This document shows, one piece after another, positions 17,564-29,765 of a stretch of DNA of 64,000 nt. Each line of letters starts with the position of its first letter. Position 1 is the stretch's first letter. Source of the stretch: Pholis gunnellus (lineage: Eukaryota > Chordata > Actinopteri > Perciformes > Pholidae); the NCBI GenBank assembly GCA_910591455.2, contig OU342809.1, positions 1,581,501 through 1,645,500 on the forward strand, written 5' to 3'. The notes under the pieces were generated by a model. That model did not search any database and was not told the DNA's origin. It saw only the letters and a list, made by a program, of their open reading frames with translations. The position numbers and the translations under genes were made by a program.

Positions 17564-20500
17564 ATGAAGATCGCTCTGCTGATGATGTGTCTTCATCACA
17601 TGTCTTCTTCTTCTTCTTCTTCTTCTTCTTCTTCTTCTGCTGCTGCTGCTCAGGTGAGTTCAGGTGACTCTGGTTCTCTGTGTTACTGTGCAGGCAGGTC
17701 GTTTATTGTCTTTGCAGATTAAAACGAAGACAAAGTTTAAAGGTTTTTTTGTATAAAAAAAAAGGAACTGCTCAGAAGTACTCAGATCTTTTACTTAAGT
17801 AAAGATAAAAATAAAAGTAGTACTACTACAGTGTATAAATACTCTACTACAAGTAAAAGTCCCACATTCAAACTTTATATTCAGTAAAACACAAAAGTAT
17901 TAGTACCCAAATATACTTAAAGTACCAAAGATAAAAGATATATCTTATAATATTTTATTATAATTATTGATACATTCATGTGTTTATAACTTTAATGTTG
18001 CTACTGGTTAATGTAGATCATTTTATTTACTTTATATACTGCTGGTGGTTTAATCTGCAAACACTCCAGCAGCATCGGAGTCTGTCCTCTAACATCTCCT
18101 CGTCTCCTCGTCTCCTCGTCCACAGGAGTGTCCGTCCACCCACGACCTGCTGACCTCTCTGCGGCAGGTGGAGAAGATGTTGGCGGTCCACGAGGCGTCG
18201 TACCAGCAGGGCCTTCGCTCCCTCAGGAAGAAGATGAGCGCTCTGCACAACAGCACCATGGCCATCTTCAAGAGCGGCGGTGAGGTCTCCTCTCTTCACC
18301 TCTCGGTGACCGATGAAGAACTTTAAGATTAAAAAAAAAAAGGCTTCAATGAAGAGGTCTCTATCTGCTCCACAGCTACCTGCTCCAAACCAGAACCCCC
18401 CGCTCACGGACGCAGACTGGGCCGGGTGTTTGGCGTCGGACACGAGGTCCACTTCATGTGCAAGCCCGGCTTCGAGCTGATTGGCCCGCGAACGCGAGTG
18501 TGTTTGGAGTCGCTGAGGTGGAGCGGCCAGCAGCCGATGTGCAGACGTGAGTACTGGTCCTGGACCCAAAGTACTGATACTGGTTCGGTTCCAGTAGCTT
18601 TCTGAAGTCTTCATTTGTTTGTTTTTTACTTCTTAGGCTTCAACGACACCGGAAACTCCCTGGCCTCCTTCTCTCCTGCTGCTCCTTCCTCCTCCCTCCC
18701 CGTCTCTCCAGCTCTGTCAGCCTCCTCCTCCTCCTCCTCCTCCTCCTCCTCCTCCTCCTCCTCCTCCTCCTCCTCCTCCTCTTCAACCCCCACGTCTTCC
18801 TCCCCTCTGTCCTCCGTCCGTCCGTCTCACTGCACTCACTTCCTGGGCTCCACCCGCTGCACCTGTGACGTAGGTTTCACCATATCAGGCCGCGACAACA
18901 ACATCTGCACAGGTGATACCTCTTTCTATAACTACTACATCTAATACTACTAACACTACTACTACTACTACTACTATCACTTATATATGGAACTACCACT
19001 ATTACTACAACTACTACTACTACAACTACTACAACTACTACTACAACTACTACTACAACTACTACAACTAGTACTACAACTACTACTACAACTACTACAA
19101 CTACTACTACAGCTACTACAACTACTACTACAACTACTACTACTATTACTACTACAACTACTACTACAACTACTACTACAACTACAACTACTACTACTAC
19201 TACTACAACTACTACTACAACTACTACAACTACTACTACAACTATCACTACTTCTACTACTACAACTACTACTACAGCTATTACAACTACTACTACAACT
19301 ACTACTATTACTACTACAACTACTACTACAACTACTACTACAACTACAACTACTACTACAACTACTACTATTACTACTACAACTACTACTACAACTACTA
19401 CTATTACTACTACAACTACTACTACAACTACTACTACAACTACAACTACTACTACAACTACTACTATTACTACTACAACTACTACTACAACTACTACTAC
19501 AACTACTACAACTACTACTACAACTACTACTACAACTACTACTACTACTTCACCCACTACTGCTACTGAGGATCTCGTGTGTGTTTCAGATATCGACGAG
19601 TGTCTTCTGTTTCCTCTCGGTCAGCCCGGCCGGCTCTGCGTCCATCAGTGTGTAAACACTCCCGGCAGCTTCCACTGCTTCTGTCCGGCCGGCTACGACC
19701 TCTCCAGAGAGGGGCGCAGCTGCACAGGTCAGACGTCAAGGGTCACCCCGATCAGTCGTGGATGGGTGGGGGGGGGGGGGGGGTAATATTTACAGACATG
19801 TGGTAACTGTCTGTCTCCGTCCTCAGACGTCGACGAGTGTGAGAACCAGATTCACAACTGCACAGCAGACCAGGCGTGTGTGAACACGTACGGAGGTTTC
19901 CAGTGTGTGACGGTGGAGTGTCCTCACATGAACAACGCTACGTACATCAAGACGTCACCAATGTAAGCAATAAGAAGTATTCAGGACAGTCAATATTACA
20001 CAGCTCAGGCACCATGAAGTTACCCGATGGTCGGCAATCGACTAATAAGGTGGGAAGAATTACATTGAGCAGGTGTTAATTAAAAAACAAAAGACATCAA
20101 AAAAGACAAAAGAAAGGAGTCATCCAAAGACTGTTGCCACGAAGGAGGATTCATCCTCTGGGAACCATGATAAGGCAATCTCTTTGTAAGTATACAAAGC
20201 TAATCTAGTTAGCGTCAACTTCAATTCCCCGTTAACTGCACAGAAACTAAAGTTTAAGCTCTAATGTTTTTTTGAGACTCATCGGATGTGGACGGATCCA
20301 AAGACACCGTTAGCTAGCAGCTAGCAGACCAGCAGAGTTAAAATAACAAAGAGTGAAATCACATCCCAACAGCACAATGAAACTGTAAAACAAAGGAAGG
20401 GACATGAGGAATAAAAAGAACTGGGCAGACGAGACAAAGAAAACCTAAACCTTCTCACCACAGGAGACAAAGACTGGGCGACGGAGAGCGATTAGCAAAC

Positions 20501-21272
20501 AATGAGCTCTACCTCCATGTCGCCCAGTTCCTCTCTCCACTCGACGGTTAGCGCTGAGACTCAGACTGAGGTTTGGCTTCAAGACGCCCCGCTGAGGTTT
20601 TCATGCTCCAGTCAGCTGATTTATAGAGGTTATAGAGGTTATAGAGCTTTGATTTATTCCTGCAGCTGAATCATAATTGTATGTTTTTACCATTGTTCGT
20701 TGGACCAATCGCATGGAGCCGTCAGATGAGTGTTATGCTAACAAATTACAATTTAGCTGTTGGTGTGAAAATCCCATCGAGCGGTTGTCGGATTTATCTC
20801 AGAATGATCACGTTTCTTCAGAGAGACCAATGAAAGAACCCCTCAAGGTGCACAGGCGAGACAGGAAGTGACCGTCCTCAAATAACAATATTTACTTCGT
20901 GCTTCCCTCAGGCGCTGCGAGAGGAACCCGTGCATGCTGGGAGACAAGGCTTGCACTCAGGCGCCAAACTCCATCTCCTTCCACTTCCTGGCCGTGGTGT
21001 CCAACATGTCCGCCCCGCGCGTCCTCTTCCGGGTGTCGGCGGCCCGCGTTCTGGGCGACACGCTGCGCTTTGGCCTGGCGGGCGGTCGGGGGCGGGGCCA
21101 CTTCAGCGTGCAGCGCTCGGGCCGGCAGACCGGCACCCTGCTGCTGGTGACGCCCATCGAGGGTCCCGCCACCCTGGAGGCCGAGGTGGAGATGAGCGAG
21201 CTGGAGCGCAGCAACCTGCTGGGCCGCTACCTCACCAAGGTCACCCTGTTCGTTTCTCCGTACGAGTTTTAG
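17564..21272 (+). CDS. fbln7: Fibulin-7, secreted matrix glycoprotein
   Basis: Secreted adhesion protein of the extracellular matrix. Seven exons with closed phase: 17564-17653, 18126-18279, 18376-18546, 18637-18912, 19590-19727, 19827-19962, 20912-21272; 441 residues, human FBLN7 has 439. Order: short hydrophobic N terminus MKIALLMMCL plus a poly-Ser run; coiled-coil segment (31-80, LLTSLRQVEKML to LRKKMSALHNST); Sushi/CCP domain with four Cys (84-137); Ser-rich linker with about 22 consecutive Ser; a half EGF (TRCTCDVGFTISG); calcium-binding EGF DIDEC (231-276) and DVDEC (277-322); fibulin C-terminal module ending VTLFVSPYEF, matching the recalled human ending TIFVSPYDF. The first complete EGF of human FBLN7 is not seen. 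The start is the only ATG giving a signal-like N terminus in frame. Confidence 0.93.
17608..17652 (+). repeat. Coding (TCT)n/(GCT)n repeat in fbln7 exon 1
   Basis: Twelve Ser codons followed by four Ala codons lie inside the predicted signal peptide, ending at the exon 1 donor. The hydrophobic core before it is only about eight residues. Confidence 0.85.
17770..17960. mobile_element. AAGTAAAAGT-type short element in fbln7 intron 1
   Basis: Motifs TCTTTTACTTAAGTAAAGAT, ACAAGTAAAAGTCCCACATT and AAAGTATTAGTACC match the very common teleost non-autonomous element built of TACTTTTACTT-like words, usually assigned to the hAT group (recalled, not searched). Related stretches lie at 8240-8320, 23095-23300, 26755-26880, 31680-31800 and 50515-51110. 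Confidence 0.5.
18722..18785 (+). repeat. Coding (TCC)n repeat in fbln7 exon 4
   Basis: About 20 TCC codons in frame encode poly-Ser between the Sushi domain and the half EGF. The surrounding linker is also Ser/Pro-rich, a likely O-glycosylated spacer (inference). Confidence 0.9.
18940..19556. repeat. 600-bp (ACT)n/(ACA)n trinucleotide array in fbln7 intron 4
   Basis: Around 200 triplets of ACT with interspersed ACA and ATT, almost without other bases, filling most of intron 4. Because the period is three it leaves long open frames (poly-Leu/Gln on +, poly-Val on -), which are artefacts. Confidence 0.95.
19963..20911. other. fbln7 intron 6
   Basis: Unique-looking intron of 949 bp with GCTAGCAGCTAGCAG at about 20310. 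No exon of the family is missing between the flanking exons, since the phase closes (AT plus G gives Met). Confidence 0.6.
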
Positions 21273-21542
21273 GGCGGAGGGTTGACGGGTGGGAGGTTCA
21301 GGGTTCACCAGGTTTAACCAAAGTTTGGTGCCAGAAATTAAGAGCCGTACGAACTTTTACTGTCTAACTGAAATCACAGAAGTCAGTCGTCCTTTTTACA
21401 AGTTACAAATCATGTCAAAGTGTGTCTATGTACTGTTAATGTTTTTATATAATAGGGGGAATAAAAAAGGGAGGAGCAACTTCCTCGTTCATCAAGTGAC
21501 CGGGTCAAAGGTCGTTGGCAAAAGAGCGGTTGTAAAACTGTG

Positions 21543-21548
21543 AATAAA
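21543..21548 (+). promoter_or_regulatory. Polyadenylation signal, probable end of fbln7
   Basis: AATAAA 271 bp after the fbln7 stop codon. An alternative AATAAA lies at about 21459. Confidence 0.55.
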
Positions 21549-22908
21549 TTCTTCTAGGTGCAGAAAAAAACGTTAAAATTACTTATCATCATCATCACGT
21601 TCAAGTTTCAGAGCTAAGCATCACATTTCCTTAAAAAATAACCAGTACCCTTTGATCTTTTTGTCTCTTGCGAGATAAAAAAATAAAGATTCGTACCCCT
21701 CTGTTTACTTTTTCATACAAAAGTAGTAGACAGAAATTACATCCTGTACAATGTGAATCACCTACAGTATATTGTCTATTATATTATATTTTTAAACAAA
21801 ATAAACAGTAAGGAAATATATTTCCTAGATATTTCATTACCTGCATAGGAAACACAGCCACAACCAGAGAAACAAGTTTAAAAATGTTTTTAAAGATATT
21901 TCTATCTACGTGGTAAAATGAGCCTCTTAGGATTGTGTTTTTGTGACCTTCCGGGTTTTCATCACAATGTATTTTAATTTATTTTTTAAATCGATGCTTA
22001 GTTCAGTGACTTGAATGTTTTGCGCAAAATGGGTTCAGATTGGCAGGTAACAAAAGTAACAATTTTATTTACGTTATTATGCTGTTAAATAGAGACGGAG
22101 GGCTTTTAAGCCCCGCCCACACACCGGAGGGCTAAAACAAGTCACTGCTCTTCATTGACTGTGTGTCACTTTCACATGCTAGCAAACAGCAGAAAAATGA
22201 CCTGCTGTGAACCCAGAACTAAGTTTTTATATAACGAGAAGATGTGTCTCGTTATATCTCGTAACGGAACGAAAAAAGACCACAAAGGTCGTCTGTGCGA
22301 AGAACTCATTACGATTACGTTTATTGTTCGGCAGCGACCTCTAGTGGTCGCAGTGATTATGACGGGAGCAATTAAGAGGTCGGGTCAAACAAACACACGA
22401 CGTTCACCCAGCAGACCACTGTTCTTGTCCTGTGAGACCAAAAGTCCACATTGACAGTAACAGAAGTTAAATTAACTTAAATTTTAACACGTTAAATTAC
22501 GCAACAAGCAGACTTATTTTAAATGTGTTATTAACAGCAAACAATCCTCTCTCACACTCACAGTTCACATTTGTGAATAAATGTTTTGCAGTTTGAATAA
22601 TGAAAACTGGGCTTTAGTACACTTTTAAAAGACATTTTAGTAACAAATAATTGTCTTCTGATTTTAGAGACCCCTGAGATTTTGTTATTGAGGCTTTCAG
22701 GAGGTCTGAAGTGTCAATCAAGGGGTCTCAGACCCCCTGACACCACCCCCGTATTGACTTTAACCCAAACCATGATCTTTTCCTAAACTTAACCGAGTGG
22801 TTTTGTTTCAGCTTCAATATAAAATATACAGACCAAGATGTGATTTATGTACAAGTAAAGGTATGTGGAAAATACTGGCAAAAGGAGGCGTTCAGGTCAG
22901 AAATGTCT

Positions 22909-22936
22909 GGGGGGGGGGGGGGGGGGGGGGGGGGGG
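22909..22936. repeat. 28-base poly-G run
   Basis: An uninterrupted run of about 28 G, G-quadruplex prone and a likely place for assembly length errors. Confidence 0.9.
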
Positions 22937-25619
22937 TCGAACCACTGAGTGTTTTTGTGACTCACTGTATCTGTTGAACTTCTTCTGTAAAACTATGAAT
23001 TCCGTATAAAATGTAGCCACGAACAAAAGGTTTTCAATCTCTTCCTTTTTATTATAGTTTTATAACTGTTTTATTATTCTCAGGGGTGAAATGTTACGAA
23101 GAATATTACTGCAAATTCAAGGTACTTTTACTTTACTTTTGTATACTGCATGCTCTGATTCTTTCTACTTCTCCTGTACTACATCTCAGAGGTACATATT
23201 GTACTTTTTACTACATTTGTCCGACAGCTTTGTATACTTTTCAGATGACAGTTTTTCTGTCAGATATTCTCTAACAGCACTTTGTCTTTATTCTGATTAT
23301 ATTGCTGAAATAACTTTGTCCAACACATAATCAACATGTTTCCTCAGACATCGTGTCTTGAGCCGGTTTAACTTGTGTTCTGTTAGAAGCTGTAAATCAT
23401 CTACGAAGTTATTTCTGGATGTTTTGAGGCCTTCGTGTAGGTAAACTGTAGTGTGTGTTTTTGGTCCGTCGGACTGAAGAATTTGACACCGATCTGTCAG
23501 ACGGCCTGAAGCCTCCACGGACCAGACAGAACGCACACATTAAAAACACACAACAACACACACACACACACACACACACACGCAGACATACAGGCGTCAT
23601 GTGTTCACGCCGTCCGTCTGCAGACACATTCTCACACACACGTACAAGACGGAAAAACACACGAAATGTTCAACGACATGAAAAGACGGCACACACAGAC
23701 ATGAACTCGTACATCGGACTGCGACGTCAGCTCTGTTCACTTCAAATGTTCACACGTGTGTGAGGATTTAAATATGACCAGATACATTCACAGGTCAGAA
23801 GTTATGAATCTGCTGCCACAGATGCTTTGTTGTGTCCAGCCAGACGAGCGCTCTATGTGTCTGACTGGTCTTTAATGCTTCTAGCTTGTAGAAAGTCCTC
23901 TTTAGTAACAGATGTTAGTTAATTTAGTACATGGAGAACAAAACCAGACTGCTTCCACCAGACTGATAACTGAAAAGGTTCACGCCGCACGCCGAAGTGC
24001 TCAATTTCAGATTTATTTGCTCAAATCAGATCATTTTAGTTTCACATTATTATCTCACTTTTTTTGCATGGCTAACGGCTAACGGCTAATAGAACTACCG
24101 GTACACACACTGCTGAGTAAGCAGTGGAGTAATTAATACAACAAAAGAAGATATATTTTGATAGTCTAGTTGTTTAAGTCGTCGATAAAGCACAGACGCT
24201 AAAGCAAGGTTGAGTTCCAGCGTCTCAAATGCGACATTTTGTTGCTCTTTCCTAATTTATATTATTGTAAATTTAATATATTCGTGTTGACTGTTGGTCG
24301 GACAAAACAAGACACCTGACGACGTCACTTTGGGCTCTAGAACATTTATCATTGTTCTTAAAATTAAAATTCTTTTAATTAAAAACCTGATTATTGGACG
24401 CAGGAAATCCTACTGTGAAGCATGTCAGGTTTTACATTTTACAAAGTTATCATTATGTAATGAAGCATATAGACATATGATATTGTTAGAAAAGTTCACC
24501 CGAGACCGATGGAAAATCATTAAACAATTGGCCATTTATTCTTTGCAAAGAAGGTTGAAGGGTTGAACACATACAACAACGTGCCAAGACTGCTCAGAGG
24601 TCTGGCTCTGAGACACTCGTATTTATACTTTAGCATTCTGTCACAGGAGGTGACACATACACAATACAATACATATGGTGTCAAAAGAACAAAGTGTTTG
24701 GAACTTCACTAGAACATTTGGTCTTCAACAAAGGTCACTTTCTCGCAATCAGGAGGAGGTTTGAGCCATAACTTTGCTCTGCCCCCACCTCCACGCTTCC
24801 ACAGTTCTTTGTTATCCTTCTACTTCAGAACATGCTGCTGAGAGGCCTCGACACCTAAGAAGAATAAACAGTGGTCGTCCTGAGTGAGAAAAGGAAGCCA
24901 GCTAATTCTAGCAGGACGCCATAAAAGTAATCACTTCCTAACACAGCATTTGTAAGCACATAAGATCAATGGTCACTCATGAGATCAATGGTCACTTTGA
25001 TTTTTCTCCAACAGATATATAATATAAAGAACACAATTAAATAAAAGCAGACACAACATTGAACTAAAGGTCCAGTTTGTAGTTGATGATTTTCATACCA
25101 TTCCTAAATATACTGAAACCACCGGCAGGAAGACTGCATTTAAATAAAAGACCTAAAACAATGGTGGGCTGCGATATAAAGTGCACTGAATGTAAATGTG
25201 TAGTCAACAGACTCAATCATGCAAAAGCCACCGACGCGTCCTTTAATTCATTCAGCGGAGACATTTCATTGTGTGAACCCACAACAGAAGCCGACTATCG
25301 TTCATGACTGAGTGAAGATTGACGAGTGAAGTGGTGCTTGAGTTCATTATAATAAGCTTAAGTGAATACATGTTGAAACACGGTGCCACAACTACAAGAG
25401 ACCACACGTGTGAACATATATTTAAACCAGACGGTGAATCAGAAAACTAATCAAATATAAACTAGAGTTTAATCTGTGATTTGTCTTCACTCAGGTATGA
25501 AACTATGAAAGAGATGTTTAGAAAAACCTGATCAGTCCGATCGGCTGCAGCGTTCAATCACATAACTGATGAACAATGAGGGGGCGTGTCGGCCGTTAAA
25601 ACACTTCCTGGAAGGCTGC

Positions 25620-25770
25620 TCTGATGAGTCCTCACTCATGTCTCCTCAGAGATCCCTCCTCCCTCCTCACTCCTCCCTCCTCCCTCCTCACTCATGTCTC
25701 CTCAGAGATCCCTCCTCCCTCCTCCCTCCTCCCTCCTCCCTCCTCCCTCCTCCCTCCTCCCTCCTCAGAG
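25620..25770. repeat. CTCCCTC VNTR with a 35-bp duplication
   Basis: CTCATGTCTCCTCAGAGATC occurs twice, each time followed by a run of CCTCCCT units. Confidence 0.9.
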
Positions 25771-26184
25771 CAGAAATAAGAGCTTTGGGACGGCGTCACT
25801 ATGGCGGAGCAGAACAACGTCAGGTTCAAGTGAGGAGCGAGGAAATGACAAATAGGAGACTTGTGATGTACCCTAGGTGTTACTAAAGGACATACAAAAT
25901 AAACCAATACACTGGTTCCAATACACACGCAGTCTTTAAAAATAAACTTCTGTCTTCACAGGAAACAACTTAGTTCGGTTTAAGCAACAAAACTACTGAG
26001 TTAGGTTTAGAAAAATATATTATTATCTTATTAAAACTTTATTTAAACACAATGAGATACACACACACAGTTAAAACACATAAAACAAACATACAGTATT
26101 TAACATTTAAAACACAAAAAAAGAGGAAAAAATAAAGAAAAATGTAAACTCATCTTGTTTGAATGTCAAGGTGTTTCCACAGAC

Positions 26185-27126
26185 GTCATAAGACGTCAAT
26201 CATAGAGCTTCACTGAGAGGAGGAGCAACACTGAAAGAGGAGCTTCAAAGTCACATTTACTCAAATCAAAGTAAAGTTAGTCTGAGCGACAGCAGAGCTG
26301 CAGTCAAGACAAGATTAAAACAATGTACTCAGGAATAACAAGCATTTAAACATTCCTTAAATGTCTGGGTGCCAAATGAAAATGTTTAATGTCTGATTAT
26401 TGTATATATAATACATTATGAATACTGTTACACATTATTGGATAAAGTCATGTACCACTTATTTTATAGTTAAATAAAAGGTGTTTAAGGGTTTTAGTTT
26501 TTATCATTTTCAAATCAACAGAAAAATCAAGAGATCTCTGTCTGGTATGTTTTCAGGGGTCAATAAAATATGAATTATTTATTCATATTTGTAGAAAATG
26601 AATCAACAACATGTGATCATGAAACATTCAGCTTCTGTGACCAGAGAAGAACAGTTGTGTATCGTGTTATTTGTATTTCATAACGTCCTCTCTGCTGATC
26701 CTCAACAGAATAAAAACTAATAAAGTTTGAACTGATTTATCTTTTTATTTCACATTTAATCAAGTACTGTATTTAAGTAACATTTTGAGGGAATTTACTT
26801 GTGTATTTCTACTTGATATTACTTTTTAATACATTTTTACTCCACTACATCTCAGAGGTACATATTGTACTTTTACTTCCTTTATTACCACATGTATTGT
26901 TTGAAATTGTCTTCAAACTTAAACACATACAGCCGTAGCCTGCTGTTTTTTGTTCTTTTATCCTCTTTTTTTCATTTCTTTTTTTCCTTTCTAAATGAAG
27001 TTATTATAAAAATGAATTTAATTGAATTAAAATGCAACATACATCAATGCAGCAGTAATATTAATCCACAGACATGAAGAATAATAGTAAAAACACTGTC
27101 AGGGAACATTTTACTGCACAATGACT
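26185..27126 (+). pseudogene. Collapsed relic of a TRIM gene, ends only
   Basis: 26185-26314 matches the non-coding first exon of the TRIM gene downstream (27593-27701; shared GTCATAAGACGTCAAT and GCTTCACTGAGAGGAGGAGC). 26500-27126 matches its 3' UTR and flank at 31439-32050 (shared ATCAAGAGATCTCTGTCTGG, the AATAAA and the following 500 bp). In the relic these blocks are only about 185 bp apart: the 2-kb intron and the whole coding exon are gone. Identity of the 3' blocks is high by eye, with one 13-bp length difference near 26770. It is best read as a tandem duplicate that lost its body. Confidence 0.75.
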
Positions 27127-27592
27127 TGAATTTAACAGGCTACTTTAAGCAGTGGCGGGCCGTGGATTTTATACCTGGGCCTTCAGTGCTGTTCTACACT
27201 TCTAATTACCTCATTATGACGTCACAGCTACGGGTTATTATTGTTTCGTGTAAAAGCCGCATATTCACATAACACTGCAACATTTGACAAATGAAATAAA
27301 ATGTTACATGAAGTTCAATACCTAGCATACAAAACACGAAATGCAGAGTGCAGATACATGAAAACGAGCATGACGGGACGCTGCGTAACGGACAATACAG
27401 TCCAAATCAATGTAACACAATGACAAACTCACAAGAGCAGTCGCATATATTCGTATGACAATAAAGCAACAAATCAATCCAGTAGACCTGCAGCGGATCC
27501 ACGCATTCCACCACACGAGCACGAGCCATTCAAATATTATTCATAAAAACACCTCGATTGACAAATGAACTGTAGAGGTAACTAACGATGAT
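27127..27592. other. Spacer between the TRIM relic and the TRIM gene
   Basis: Contains GCAGTGGCGGGCCGTGGATT, a phrase typical of dispersed teleost elements (recalled), at about 27150. No ORF of note; the region upstream of 27593 should hold the TRIM promoter. Confidence 0.45.
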
Positions 27593-27763
27593 GTCATAAG
27601 ACGTCAATCACAGAGCTTCACTGAGAGGAGGAGCAACTCTGAAAGAGGAGAGCTGCAGACTCACTTCTCCTGAGCAACAGCAGAGCTGCAGTCGAGACAA
27701 GTCTCTCTGTTTCTCTCTAAAGAAACATTCACCTGAATCCTGCAGAGTCTCTGACTAACTCTG
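27593..27763 (+). other. Non-coding first exon of the TRIM gene
   Basis: Ends ACTAACTCTG followed by GTGAGT, a strong donor at 27764; the acceptor for the coding exon is CCTCAG at 29756. Its sequence recurs in the relic upstream, which supports it as a transcribed, duplicated unit. The 5' limit is inferred from the limit of that similarity. Just after the donor, 27850-27925 has repeated AGCTAACTAGCCTAGCTGC units. Confidence 0.6.
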
Positions 27764-28172
27764 GTGAGTACACTGTTCTACAGAGAAACTCAACATTTGG
27801 TCAAAAGTGAGTTCAAACCAGGATCCAGAACAAAGAACAAAGTAGCAGCAGATAAACTAGCCTGCTAGAAGCTAACTAGCCTAGCTGCTAACTAGCTTAG
27901 AAGCTAACTAGCCTAGCTGCTACTCCCTTTGGATTGTCCAAACACACAGAACAGCATCTGATGTAATGTGTGGATGTATTTATTGATTATAGAGGTACAA
28001 CATTGATGTTTTATAACTTACATAACTGTTCTATACTTTGGTAAATATCCTTGAACTGTAAAGCCTTTCCTCTAAACTTCTCTGTCTCTGTAGTTCCTGC
28101 TGTCTGTTTGTGAGGAAGTTCAGCTGATAATATTTACTGTTTCAACAACCATCAACTCAAACACTTCAGCTC

Positions 28173-28899
28173 GACTCGGTCCGTTCATTAAGTATCATTC
28201 ATGTTCCATTGTTCAGTCAGTTTGTGAGTATTAATAATCTCATTGGTCTACTTGTGTTCATGTAAATGTGTTCTGCTATGTGTGAGTTCCTTCTTCAGTA
28301 GTGATGCTGCCTAAACGCGGTTAACTCTTTGTCTGTGTTGTTGTCTCATTGAATGAACACGTGCAATGAAACTTTAAGAAGCCTTTAATTAAATAAATAA
28401 ATTAATGATATAATGAATCATTACATACAAATAATTCAGTGTTTGTGTCCATTGGCAGTTTATTCACGTTAAAGTGGCAGAAATATGAGATCATAACAGT
28501 CATTTATTATGTTCATTATTTATATTTGTTTATTTAATTTAACTTTCCATAAATTGATCTCTGGAGCAAACACGTTTGAAAACGCTCAACTTTTACTTTG
28601 AAGGCGAGCTGTCTCTGTTTCCGGCTCTCGACTTCCTTTCTTCACTTTTCATGATTAAAGTTGGATTATGGAACAAGCTGACGTTTTGATGTGCAGAGTT
28701 TCATTGCACGTGTTCATTCAATGAGACAACAACACAGACAAAGAGTTAACCGCGTTTAGGCAGCATCGCTGCTGAAGAAGGAACTCACACGTAGCAGAAC
28801 ACATTTACATGAACACAAGTAGACCAATGAGATTATTAATACTCATAAACTGACTGAACAATGGAACATGAATGATACTTTGTGCACGGACCCGACTCA
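28173..28899. repeat. Large inverted repeat inside the TRIM intron
   Basis: The left arm 28173-28373 and right arm 28697-28899 are reverse complements over about 200 bp with few mismatches (for example GTTAACTCTTTGTCTGTGTT against AACACAGACAAAGAGTTAAC), around a 320-bp AT-rich loop. In the pre-mRNA this would fold into a long near-perfect hairpin. No ORF lies in it. Confidence 0.9.
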
Positions 28900-29765
28900 G
28901 ACAGGAAGTTCACCTCAGTGCCACAAGAGCAACATTTAGACTGAGGTCCAAATATGTCACAGTAATATGTTTAATATTAAAGAGGAATTAAAAATGTTAA
29001 GGCTACTTACAAACTATATAAATTCACTCCAATGATATACAAGCAGCAGGGTTCAAATTTAATTCTCTTATGATTTCACTCATTAAAATTGTGATATTAA
29101 TAAGAACCAGAGGGCCTGTGATGTAATCACTGAAACGCTTAAACCAACAGTATCATTGTTTTATTATTTGTACTACTATCTAAATAACTACAGTAACAGC
29201 AGCTAATAGTCAGGGATCAGCCACAGGCAGCCTCAAAACATGGTGCAAAACCACAGAGGAAGAAAAGAAAGAATGATCCAGAAACTGCATTCAGGATGAG
29301 CCTCCTTATATTCCACTGATCATCGCTTGATTTTATTAAAGAAATAATAAAACTACAGACCATCTTTCACACCAGCCATGATTCCAAAATCAGGCCTGAG
29401 GAGTAAACTGGGTCCTACTTCCTTTACTTCAGACGTCTTTGCTCGGACCACACCCATCTTCAAACTCATCTTTCTGTTAACAGACCTTTATAGTTTACTG
29501 AGTGCGTCTTGATGGTTGTGACGCTGTCGCTGTGACAAAATCTGTCCACAGACATTTAAATTCTGTTTAGTGAGCGCCTTTCTAAAGTACTCAAACCCTC
29601 TTCTGTAATAGTTCCTCTACAGTAGGCGTCTCCAGGACACATTTTACCTGATGACACACGCAGAGACCCACAATGTGAAAACAATACCTGACACACACTG
29701 TTGCTGCTGCTAAAGATGTGATAACAGTTTGTTTTTGTCACCCTTGTTGTCCTCAGAGTGTAGAT

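Larger units (their letters stand above)
21549..26184. other. Intergenic region with repeats only
   Basis: No protein family recognised on either strand. It holds a TACTTTTACTT-type element near 23095-23300, a 28-G run, a short (CA)n at 23557-23582, the doubled phrase GATCAATGGTCACT near 24960-24995, and a CCTCCCT VNTR at 25620-25770. The 90-residue ORF at 24294-24566 resembles nothing I know and has no splice context. Confidence 0.55.

Noticed and set aside
18877..19655. Poly-Val (minus) and poly-Leu/Gln (plus) ORFs over 220 residues
   Set aside because: Trinucleotide repeat in the fbln7 intron; the phase of the flanking exons closes without it.
24294..24566. 90-residue ORF in the fbln7-TRIM intergenic region
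   Set aside because: No recognisable motif, AT-rich codon use unlike the neighbours, no splice or promoter support.
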